This document shows, piece by piece, positions 56,530-64,000 of a stretch of DNA of 64,000 bases. The DNA comes from Candidatus Poribacteria bacterium (GTDB lineage: Bacteria > Poribacteria > WGA-4E > PCPOR2b). The notes beneath the pieces are model-generated. The model was not told where the DNA came from. It was given only the letters and a program-made list of their open reading frames with translations, and made no database searches. The DNA lies in assembly GCA_028819845.1 (NCBI GenBank), contig JAPPKS010000023.1, positions 95,673 through 159,672 of the forward strand, read 5' to 3'. Numbering within the stretch: position 1 is the stretch's first letter; the number at the start of each line of letters is the position of its first letter. The position numbers and the translations under genes were made by a program.

Positions 56530-57261
56530 ATGAGCAACGCCAAGGCACTAATACCGCTCGGTTTAATACTCGCGCTCGGCCTCGTAATATCGACCTACCT
56601 CGTCACAAAATTTGCGCGTGAGGTCGTCATGGCTCATCAAATCATCAAGGTCAGGGGATACGCCGAAATCCCCGTCGAGTCGGATTTGGCGACATGGCAC
56701 ATCACTGTCAAAGCGAAAGACAGAGATTTGGCGAAGGCATACCCCGTGCTTGCCTCACATCGCGAAGCAGTGATAGCTTTTCTGAAGGAAAACGGCGTGA
56801 AATCTGATGAGACGAAAATATTTCCAGTCCAAGTACGCGAGCACAATATACGCACCGAAAACGGCCATGAAACAAGCGAAATTGAGGCATTCCAGCTTTC
56901 GCAGGACATTACGGTCAACTCGAAGGACGTGCACAACATATCAAAAATTGCGACATCAATAGCCGAACTGCTTGGACGAGGAGTGAACTTTAAGACGAAA
57001 ATGCCAGGCTATTACTTTACGGGTGTCAACGCACTAAAGAGTACGCTGCTCGTGGAGGCAACAAAAGACGCACGGATGCGGGCGAAGACGTTGGCTGAGG
57101 GCAGCGAAGCGAATCTGGGACCGCTCCGCGCCGCACGTCAAGGCATATTTAGCGTTCAGTCAGCGTACTCGAGCAGCATTGCTGAGGAAGCCAGTGATGA
57201 TGTCTGGTCTATTGCGAAGAAAGTCACTGCCGTCGTAACGTTCGACTATATTATGCGGTGA
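56530..57261 (+). CDS. SIMPL (DUF541) domain membrane-anchored protein
   Basis: A 243-residue protein. One N-terminal span (LIPLGLILALGLVISTYLV) anchors an exported SIMPL domain: IKVRGYAEIPVESDLATWHI, FLKENGVKSDETKIFP and TKDARMRAKTLAEGS. The start ATG 56530 is chosen because it begins just before the anchor; the open frame extends to 56416. SIMPL proteins are linked to envelope stress and oxidative protection without known chemistry. Confidence 0.83.
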   Translation: MSNAKALIPLGLILALGLVISTYLVTKFAREVVMAHQIIKVRGYAEIPVESDLATWHITVKAKDRDLAKAYPVLASHREAVIAFLKENGVKSDETKIFPVQVREHNIRTENGHETSEIEAFQLSQDITVNSKDVHNISKIATSIAELLGRGVNFKTKMPGYYFTGVNALKSTLLVEATKDARMRAKTLAEGSEANLGPLRAARQGIFSVQSAYSSSIAEEASDDVWSIAKKVTAVVTFDYIMR

Positions 57262-57368
57262 AAGCGTGACACACCTTCACGGCGTCTAAATTAAGAGGGT
57301 TTTGTTGCCGTCCGGTGTTTGTCCGTAATTCATACAACAACCAGACTCGGAGGCTTTTAACAGCCAAA

Positions 57369-58388
57369 ATGAGTGAAAAAGAGGTATTAATATTCACTGA
57401 CGGCGCCTGTCTCGGTAACCCGGGTAAGGGTGGATACGGCGTTGTGCTCTGTTATAATGGAAACCAGAAGCAGTTATCCGGAGGGTTCCGTCTAACGACA
57501 AACAATCGGATGGAAATCATGGCGGCGATCGCCGGATTGGAGGCACTGAAGTCTCGCTGCTCGGTTACGCTGTACACGGATTCAAAATACGTCGCCAACG
57601 CAATCAACAAAGGGTGGGCGCGGCGATGGCGAGCAAAGGGATGGTGGAGAACGGACAAAGAAAAAGCCTTAAACGCTGACCTATGGGCGAGATTACTGGA
57701 TTTGTGCGAGCAACATAATGTCAAATTTCGCTGGATTAAAGGGCACGCAGGGCATGAATGGAATGAGATTTGTGATAAGATTTCAAAAGAAGCAGCTAAT
57801 GCCCCAAACCTTCCAGAAGATGGTGGGTATACTGTCAAACCTAGCACAGGGGAAGAGAATGCGAATTTACATCGCTGTGTGCAATTTAACGGGAAAAGTT
57901 ATACTTGGGATTCGGTGAATTGGTACGAGACCGAGACGCATCTAAGACCACCTGTGTCGGTGATTTCTGAACTAAACAAGCGTTTGTTACCTTTATTGGA
58001 GGAAGAAGACCAACAAACCAAGGATTTCCATGCCCTGCTTGTCAGTGCAAAGAAAGCTCGAGACTCCAAACAGTACGTAAGAGCGGAAAAACTTGCTCGA
58101 CGTGCGGTTAAATTGTCTCCTAGTGACGTTGGTGCATCTGCTGTGCTTTCGTCTTGTCTTCGTGCCCAAGGAAGTTCAAGAGAAGCTCTTAAGGTAACAG
58201 AACGTTTTAAGTTTGAGCTTTACTTGCCACTGCTGAGTACGCGCGTGGCTGCATTATGTGACCTTAACAGATGGGAAGAGGCGAAGCAAGCGGTTGACCG
58301 TGCGGTTGCTATCGGAACGAACAAAGAAAAATTCTCTGAAATAGTCGAACGGATAAGGGAAGCTAAACCTGAGCTTTACGACGAGTGA
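57369..58388 (+). CDS. rnhA: RNase HI fused to a TPR-like tail
   Basis: A 339-residue protein. The N-terminal 150 residues are type 1 RNase HI with all catalytic acids: Asp11 (FTDGACLGNPG), Glu49 (NRMEI), Asp71 (YTDSKYV), His126 and Asp136. A linker of about 70 residues is followed by helical repeats from 217 to 335 resembling TPRs (KARDSKQYVRAEKLARRAV, LNRWEEAKQAVDRAVAIG). Normal RNase HI is about 155 residues. ATG 57369 is directly before the fold; the frame extends to 57315. Confidence 0.85.
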   Translation: MSEKEVLIFTDGACLGNPGKGGYGVVLCYNGNQKQLSGGFRLTTNNRMEIMAAIAGLEALKSRCSVTLYTDSKYVANAINKGWARRWRAKGWWRTDKEKALNADLWARLLDLCEQHNVKFRWIKGHAGHEWNEICDKISKEAANAPNLPEDGGYTVKPSTGEENANLHRCVQFNGKSYTWDSVNWYETETHLRPPVSVISELNKRLLPLLEEEDQQTKDFHALLVSAKKARDSKQYVRAEKLARRAVKLSPSDVGASAVLSSCLRAQGSSREALKVTERFKFELYLPLLSTRVAALCDLNRWEEAKQAVDRAVAIGTNKEKFSEIVERIREAKPELYDE

Positions 58389-58516
58389 CGGATTCACAGA
58401 CATAGACCCTAACAAGGTATTGCAGATTAGGACTGGAAGTGCAGTTTTATTTACTAGTGTTTTCAGAAAAGTGTGCATTCTGGTCTATCACATTCAGCTC
58501 ACACGGAATCAGCGTA

Positions 58517-58888
58517 ATGATTAAAAAAATTGCAACATCGGCGGTCTATGTGGCGGATCAAGATAAAGCCGTACAGTTTTGGGGGGAACAGGTGGGCTTT
58601 GAAATACGCCGAGATTTACCCATGGGACCCGAAGCGAGATGGATTGAAATGGCGCCGCCGGGTGCCGAATCCTGCATCGTCATCTACCCAAAAAGCATGA
58701 TGGAGGACTGGGCTGAACGGAAGCCGTCCATGGTATTTGAATGCGAAGATATAGTAAAAAGTCACAGGGAGATGGCTGCGCGGGGCGTCGAATTTTCTCA
58801 AGATCCTAAGGAGATGCCGTGGGGTATGTTCGCCATCTTTTTGGACCCTGAAGGCAATTGGTACGGCTTACGCGAAGCATCCAAATAA
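58517..58888 (+). CDS. VOC (glyoxalase-fold) protein
   Basis: A 123-residue VOC protein: IATSAVYVADQDKAVQFWGE, GFEIRRDLPM, WIEMAPPGAESCIVIYP and MFAIFLDPEGNWYGL. The single-module size and strand order fit lactoylglutathione-lyase-like or related metalloenzymes; the substrate is not evident. ATG 58517 was chosen as the fold starts there. Confidence 0.87.
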   Translation: MIKKIATSAVYVADQDKAVQFWGEQVGFEIRRDLPMGPEARWIEMAPPGAESCIVIYPKSMMEDWAERKPSMVFECEDIVKSHREMAARGVEFSQDPKEMPWGMFAIFLDPEGNWYGLREASK

Positions 58889-58934
58889 AACACGCTATCT
58901 TCACTCGCGCTGCCGAAATCTGTGACCCCTCATA

Positions 58935-61766
58935 TCACTTTGCCGACATCCAATTGTCCCCAATCCCTACCTCCGTCCGAAGGGGAACTCGTAACGCCAT
59001 CGCGCCCTCCATTTCCTCGCGCACAACGGTTGCATGTGCGTCAGCGAACGATTCAGGTGTTTCATATACCAACTCGTCGTGAATCTGCAGCAGCAGTTTC
59101 AACGGCAAACCGTCTCCATCAATGCGCCGCTGCACGTTCACCATCGCCGCTTTAATTAAGTCTGCCGCGCTGCCCTGAACCACCGTGTTGAACGCTAAAC
59201 GTTCGCCTTGACTTTGACGGTGCCGGTTCGAGGAGTGAATCTCCGGGATAGCGCGCCGCCGTCCGGTGAGCGTGCAAACATATCCGTGTTCCAAAGCCTG
59301 TTGGATACACCGATTCAAGAAAATCTCGATTCCCGGAAAGCGTTCCTTGTAGTCGTTAATCAACGCCGTAGCGGTCTTTACGTCCATACCCTTAATCCGC
59401 CGCGCGAGTCCAAACGGGGATACTCCATAGATGATGCCAAAATTAATCGTCTTCGCGCGGTCGCGCTGTTCCCGCGTCACGCTCTCAATCGGGACGCCGT
59501 ACACCTGCGAAGCCACGGACGTGTGAATATCGAGTCCTTTCTCAAACACCTCAATCAAGCCAGGGTCTTCGCTGAAGTGGGCGAGCAACCGGAGTTCAAT
59601 CTGTGAGTAGTCGGCGCAGATGAGTTTGTTGCCGTCCGGGGCTTTGAACGCCTTACGAAGTTGGCGTCCCACCTCTGTCCGCACGGGGATATTTTGTAGG
59701 TTGGGCCCGTGCGACGCCAATCTCCCGGTGGCAGTGGTGAGTTGATGGAACGTGGCGTGAATGCGCCCTGTCTCCTTGTTGACCGCGTTTCGAAGTTGGT
59801 CAAGGTAGGTACTAGTCAATTTGGTGAGTTGGCGGTACTCAATAATAAGACGCGGTATTGTCGTATGAGGCTGATTCAAGTCCTCCTGCGCAGTGAGCCG
59901 TTCCAACACGGTCACGTCCGTACCCCACCGGCCGCTCTTCGTCCTTTTCACCGGCTCAAAACCGAGCTTGTCGAAGAGCACCTCGCCAAGTTGCTGCGTG
60001 GACTCCAGATGGAATTCGCCGCCGGCAAGCTCCCAAATTTCCGTGCGGAGTGCGTCGATTCGCTCGTTGATAATTTCGCCTTGCCGCGCCAACTCCTCCG
60101 GATCGCAGACAACGCCGTTGAACTCAATTTCCGCAATGATTGGCGCCAGCGGCGATTCAATGTCGCGTACAAGGGCAGTAATGCCCATCTCCTCCAACTT
60201 GGGCAGTAGGTGGTGATATAAGCGAAGCACGATGTCAGTGTCCTCGGAGGCATAGGTCGTAACCTGCGCCAACGGAATCGTGTCGATAGCTCTCTCTTCC
60301 TCACCCTCACCTATCAGGTCAGCGATTGGAATCATTTTATAGTTAAGGTGAAGCAAGGCGACGGTATCCAGCCGGTGCCCCGGTTGTTCCGGATCGATTA
60401 ACAGACTGGCGAGCATCGTATCAAAAACGACACCGCGCAGCTTAGCACCGTTTCGCAGCAGCACGTGTGCATCAAACTTCAGATTATGACCGCACTTGTG
60501 CAGATTGCTGTCTTCCAAAATCGGTTTCAGGGCATTTATGACAGTTTCAGTATCGAGGTGTTCGCTCGCATTTGGCGAGCGAACCGGTACATAAACGCCG
60601 CGCCCAGTCTCCCATGAGAAACTCAAACCGCAGAGCGCTGCGTTTCTCCCCAAACTGGTCGTCTCCGTATCAACGCTGACAATGGGCTGATCACGGAGTG
60701 CCGCCGCGAGTTCCTCCAACTGTTCCGGTGTCGTGATAGCAGTGTAGGTACCCGTGCTGGCGGTGCCGTAATCGCCTTTTTCGAGAATCGCAGTCGTTTG
60801 CTCCTCCAAAACTGCGACCCGCTCCTTCCTTGTCGTGGGGGTGGGAACTTTCGCGGAAACCGCCGGTTCGGTGCCGTCGGTAAGTTGCTCCAACTCCCTC
60901 CGAAACCGGTTAAACCCCAACTGCTCAAACAGCAGCATAAGCTTCTGGCGGTCAATGGAGTCGACCCGCGCTTGATCTAGTGAAAACGGGAAATCGGCGT
61001 CGCGTTTCAGTGTCACAAGGGTACGCGAAAGGGGCAAATGGGCACGTGCCTTGTCCAGATTTTCTCGACGTTTGCCTTTAATCTTGTCAATATTCTCAAA
61101 TATACCGTCAATCGATCCAAAATCTTGTATCAGTTTGGCGGCGGTTTTTGGCCCAATGCCTTCAACACCAGGGACGTTGTCCACCTTATCGCCCATCAAT
61201 GTAAGCAAATCAACCACTTGCGCCGGTGTTATGCCCTTATCCTTTTGCAGCGATTCCACATCAATTGTTGCGTCTGAATGGATATCAAACATTGTAACGC
61301 GATCGCCGAGGAGCTGCTCAAGATCTTTGTCTTTAGAGACGATGCGGATTCGGAGGCCGTCGCATGCGGAGTCGTCAAGTACGCGTTGGGTAATTGTGGC
61401 GATGACGTCGTCGGCTTCTAATCCCGGCACACCGACGATTGGGATACCGAATAGTTCGGTTACCTCCAGAATTCGGGGTATCTGTGAGATGAGGTCGTCC
61501 GGGGTAGTCTCGCGAGTACCTTTGTACTCGTCATAGAGATCGTCGCGAAACGTCTTGCCGGGCATATCAATTGCGGCTACAACATAGTTTGGGCGAAACT
61601 GAGAGAGGAGTTTAAACAACATACCCGTGAAGCCGAAGACGGCGTGGGTCGGTTCTCCCGTAACAGAACTGCGCAATCCACCGCGAATGGCGTAATACGC
61701 GCGGAAAATCTGGGCGTGCCCATCAATTAGATATAGCGTTTCAACCGGTTCATGTTCTGCTTCCAT
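58935..61766 (-). CDS. polA: DNA polymerase I
   Basis: A 943-residue PolA with all three modules. N-terminal 5' nuclease (LYLIDGHAQIFRAYYAI, GLEADDVIAT, GDKVDNVPGVEGIGPKTAA). Central 3'-5' exonuclease fold with VSVDTETTSLG and GHNLKFDAHVL near residues 365-440, keeping acidic residues. C-terminal polymerase with YSQIELRLLAHFSEDP, RAKTINFGIIYGVSPFGLA and the metal motif IHDELVYE. AAGGA precedes the ATG. It is the only replication gene here. Confidence 0.97.
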   Translation of the reverse strand: MEAEHEPVETLYLIDGHAQIFRAYYAIRGGLRSSVTGEPTHAVFGFTGMLFKLLSQFRPNYVVAAIDMPGKTFRDDLYDEYKGTRETTPDDLISQIPRILEVTELFGIPIVGVPGLEADDVIATITQRVLDDSACDGLRIRIVSKDKDLEQLLGDRVTMFDIHSDATIDVESLQKDKGITPAQVVDLLTLMGDKVDNVPGVEGIGPKTAAKLIQDFGSIDGIFENIDKIKGKRRENLDKARAHLPLSRTLVTLKRDADFPFSLDQARVDSIDRQKLMLLFEQLGFNRFRRELEQLTDGTEPAVSAKVPTPTTRKERVAVLEEQTTAILEKGDYGTASTGTYTAITTPEQLEELAAALRDQPIVSVDTETTSLGRNAALCGLSFSWETGRGVYVPVRSPNASEHLDTETVINALKPILEDSNLHKCGHNLKFDAHVLLRNGAKLRGVVFDTMLASLLIDPEQPGHRLDTVALLHLNYKMIPIADLIGEGEEERAIDTIPLAQVTTYASEDTDIVLRLYHHLLPKLEEMGITALVRDIESPLAPIIAEIEFNGVVCDPEELARQGEIINERIDALRTEIWELAGGEFHLESTQQLGEVLFDKLGFEPVKRTKSGRWGTDVTVLERLTAQEDLNQPHTTIPRLIIEYRQLTKLTSTYLDQLRNAVNKETGRIHATFHQLTTATGRLASHGPNLQNIPVRTEVGRQLRKAFKAPDGNKLICADYSQIELRLLAHFSEDPGLIEVFEKGLDIHTSVASQVYGVPIESVTREQRDRAKTINFGIIYGVSPFGLARRIKGMDVKTATALINDYKERFPGIEIFLNRCIQQALEHGYVCTLTGRRRAIPEIHSSNRHRQSQGERLAFNTVVQGSAADLIKAAMVNVQRRIDGDGLPLKLLLQIHDELVYETPESFADAHATVVREEMEGAMALRVPLRTEVGIGDNWMSAK

Positions 61767-62057
61767 GTTTGTATCCTTCAGTAATTGAAACTACAGCGCA
61801 ATTTACAGCCTTTTCGATTGGGAATTATTTCACACTTTGCTATAATGCTAAAGTTTGGACAATTGAGGTGAACTGAGATTTTATCCGCTCGGCAATCTGT
61901 CAGGAGTTTCAAAGGGAAATCATTCCATCCCGTTTACTGCATAAACGGTATTTTAACCGAATCGGCTATAAAACGCAACCCACAAAGCTTCGCTCATTTC
62001 CGAGCATTCAAAGCCGGTGTGCGAGACAGTTTGGAATACATACGGGGAGAATCATAG

Positions 62058-62390
62058 TTGAAGAATGAACCTAAAAAAGCCATACTGGATGACTTCTTTT
62101 CCAAGAATGATGATGTACGCGCCGGGCAGATGTTCGGCTATCCGGCATATTACGTAGGACGTTCGATGTTCGCGTGCCTCTACGAAGGGAAGATTGGTTT
62201 AAAACTGCCAGAAGCGATGGCGAATGAAGCGAGGGAGAAGAACGAAATCACCTATTTTCAGCCTTATGGAAAACCCAAAATGCGGGAATGGGTCCAATTC
62301 GATTTCGACTCGGAAGGCGACCTAGACCGGCAAAAAAACCTCCTGGATGCCGCGATAGCGTATGCGCAAACGAGAAGCAGCAAAAAATGA
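62058..62390 (+). CDS. TfoX N-terminal-domain-like protein
   Basis: A 110-residue protein. MFGYPAYYVGRSMFACLYEG and IGLKLPEAMANEARE follow the TfoX_N pattern (MFGxxxYxxGxxFAxxxxGxIxLKL). The C-terminal half differs from full TfoX. TTG 62058 has GGGGAG upstream. Possible competence-related or YjbR-like function; not resolved. Confidence 0.68.
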   Translation: MKNEPKKAILDDFFSKNDDVRAGQMFGYPAYYVGRSMFACLYEGKIGLKLPEAMANEAREKNEITYFQPYGKPKMREWVQFDFDSEGDLDRQKNLLDAAIAYAQTRSSKK

Positions 62391-62468
62391 AGGGCTGTTT
62401 GCAGGGAGATTTCGGTAGAAAGTCATTCCTGCGATTGAGATTGCAACACTAAACCGCTAAAAATGAAA

Positions 62469-62500
62469 AAAGGGTCTGCCCAATGAATGGCAGACCCTTT
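62469..62500 (-). terminator. Convergent terminator between the TfoX-like and P460 genes
   Basis: A perfect 12-bp stem AAAGGGTCTGCC/GGCAGACCCTTT with an 8-base loop. On the minus strand it is followed by six Ts, so it mainly ends the P460-like gene. On the plus strand the tail is weak. Confidence 0.85.
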
Positions 62501-62529
62501 CCTTACTGACGAAATGCGAATCAATAGAC

Positions 62530-63102
62530 TCAAGGGAGTTGCGTGAAGACACTGTCTTTACCCGGTACAGCTTCATCATTTACCTTGCTGTGGCACGCGT
62601 GGCAGCCTTCGCCTCTATTTCCATCTATGTCGCCAGCGACGCCGATGAACACGTCATCCGCTGAATCGCGCTGATACTGGATGTATCTCCAGTTATTGTG
62701 GTCGGCATACATCGCATCGTCCACTTTCCACATAACCGCGACACGCCAGAGGTAGCTGTTGGCGTCATCCATAATATCCTTGACAATTGTGGTTCCGCTA
62801 TGAAAGGTCTGCTCGCTCGCATTTTCAAGGGTTTCCACGCCTGTCGAGTTGATATAGACGGTTCTCGTTCCCGCCCCGTGTGCGCTGCCGCTGTTCTGCG
62901 GCGCTTCAAATTCCGCGGGCGGCGCGCCGAGATCAACGCTCCTCCAAGACTCGTACCCCGCTATATCTGACGGGAGGCCTGCTGCCAGCATCTGTTCGGC
63001 CTCATCGTCCATTTCGGGCTCATCGTCTTCTGAATCGCCGCACGCAACGAATACAACACATCCAATCAAAATCGCAATCAGTACACTTTGTCGATTTAAC
63101 AT
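62530..63102 (-). CDS. Cytochrome P460-like haem lipoprotein
   Basis: A 190-residue lipoprotein. Signal peptide with lipobox VACG (residue 21). The body fits cytochrome P460: YESWRSVDLG, HSGTTIVKDIMDD, VAVMWKVDD and a c-type haem site CHACH near residue 168. P460 proteins oxidise hydroxylamine or bind NO. Its ammonia-linked context (urease in the same window) may be a coincidence. GGAAGGAGG gives a strong ribosome site. Confidence 0.82.
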   Translation of the reverse strand: MLNRQSVLIAILIGCVVFVACGDSEDDEPEMDDEAEQMLAAGLPSDIAGYESWRSVDLGAPPAEFEAPQNSGSAHGAGTRTVYINSTGVETLENASEQTFHSGTTIVKDIMDDANSYLWRVAVMWKVDDAMYADHNNWRYIQYQRDSADDVFIGVAGDIDGNRGEGCHACHSKVNDEAVPGKDSVFTQLP

Positions 63103-64000
63103 CGCGAATCCTCCTTCCTGTTTATTTTGATAAAGACCTCACTGTTGTCAGTCTGCGCAAATAGGTTGAACTTATCCACTATATCAGTTGTCAACCATCG
63201 TAGATTCTGTAGCGCAGCCCCAAGCCATTTTGAATTTAGATTCACAATCAGTCGATTGGGGCTTGGCTATTTCTTGACAAACGGCGCATAGTATACACTA
63301 TGAGTTTACTGAAATCAACCGAAAATCCATTCACTATTTTCAGTGGTTTTCCCAACCAAGTTTCCCGGAGGATCCCCATGTGCCTGCACACCAGTTCCAC
63401 AATCCCGAAGTTCCCGCATCGCCGCCGATACGCTTGACGAAGTCCCCAATGTTAGACTAAAATTGTCCGCGGCGCAGACTGGAAGCAGACTTGAATTTTG
63501 ACCAAGGCGTGTAAATTGTCTGAATCAGGATACTCAGGATTAAAGGATTTTCAGGATAACAAATGGTGGCGGATAAAATCATTTCTTCAATTCCGCTAAT
63601 CCCGGCAATAATGAATCGAAAAAAATGGGAGGCGATTCCGTGACTAGGGCGTGTTGACATTTGGCATCCCGTAGGTTGAATTGAACGGTTAAACGGCAGT
63701 CCCTATCAAGTACAAAGGAATCTTTTGTAACACAATCTGTTAGATTGTGATCCGAGCCCGCAAACTAACAGTTTGCGCTACTTATATCAGATTATCCAAT
63801 GGTGACAACGTTTGCCGAATCAGTAGCCTCAAAATGTCAACAGATCCTAATCTGAACATGCTCGCTCAAGATAACAGAGTCGTCTGGGCATTGAACCGAA
63901 ACACATAGAATCAATCCTGTAAATCCTTTAATCCAGTAAATCCTGATTCAGACAATTTTTGTAGGTTGGGTTAAGCGGTATTGACGTATAAATGCAGGTA
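63103..64000. other. Gene-free right end with inverted repeats
   Basis: No gene is called in the last 900 bases. AGCCCCAA/TTGGGGCT pairing occurs around 63213-63252. The inverted pair 63514-63557 and 63914-63957 brackets 356 bases with small hairpins (CACAATCT/AGATTGTG near 63731 and GCAAACT/AGTTTGC near 63761). Confidence 0.6.
63514..63957. repeat. 44-bp inverted repeat pair
   Basis: The left arm at 63514-63557 (AATTGTCTGAATCAGGAT...) and the reverse complement of the right arm at 63914-63957 match at 39 of 44 positions. The arms are built of AGGATTAAAGG-type blocks and resemble dispersed intergenic repeats; the bracketed unit could be a MITE-like element or two independent insertions. Confidence 0.8.

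Overview
The window looks like a chromosome piece from a poribacterial-type organism (Candidatus Poribacteria or a close relative). The evidence is indirect: two large exported WD40 proteins end in the NPFNPETW-type sorting/Ig-like tail common in that group, and LamG, CBM9-like and SIMPL proteins, decayed toxin-antitoxin genes and heptameric intergenic repeats are all present. No rRNA, tRNA, integrase or CRISPR array was found. Most genes lie on the + strand and use AGGAG-type ribosome sites, with several TTG or GTG starts.

Layout. 1-815 is a hierarchical array of covarying palindromes. 990-6298 holds twin exported double-propeller WD40 proteins. 6769-19214 holds a small membrane protein, a YbdG-type MscS channel, a hotdog thioesterase, a YbbA/YbbP-like ABC exporter, an outer-membrane barrel, a phosphonate/selenate-type binding protein and a PreP-like M16 protease. 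19546-21845 is a graveyard of two type II toxin-antitoxin loci, interleaved with two copies of a promoter-plus-leader element that precede a LamG protein and a BMP-family lipoprotein. 23205-26098 holds an unidentified protein, a PhnC-like ATPase and a fused PhnE-like permease, which probably serve the binding protein at 14960. 26278-31784 holds an AlkD-like repair protein, two tiny coiled-coil membrane proteins, a CBM9-like protein, an acetolactate synthase and a HicB with a truncated HicA. 32089-38192 holds a dead AAA ATPase, ThiO, a sugar-type binding protein, a redoxin-like protein without the usual cysteines, PurE, TsaE, a sulfatase-fold enzyme and an FmdB zinc ribbon.

39394-51999 is a nitrogen-acquisition cluster: outer-membrane barrel, urtABCD, urtE, ureD and ureABC. 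Urea would be imported by UrtABCDE and hydrolysed by UreABC; nickel insertion also needs UreE/F/G, which are not in the window. A 2.1-kb segment carrying an OLD/PARIS-like ATPase-TOPRIM protein interrupts the cluster between urtD and urtE. It is flanked by a 47-bp direct repeat of the 3' end of urtD and has its own promoter.

52136-58888 mixes housekeeping genes (rhodanese, HIT, SIMPL, RNase HI with a TPR tail, VOC) with a small defence-like group: a convergent nuclease/methyltransferase pair with a ribbon-helix-helix gene under a leaderless consensus promoter, a small membrane ORF whose Shine-Dalgarno site is locked in a hairpin, and a coiled-coil/HEPN protein. 58935-63102 holds DNA polymerase I, a TfoX-like protein and a cytochrome P460-like lipoprotein. 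The right end carries a 44-bp inverted-repeat pair. The most unusual signals are the urtD-tail duplication around the ATPase, the covarying palindrome array and the duplicated promoter-leader.
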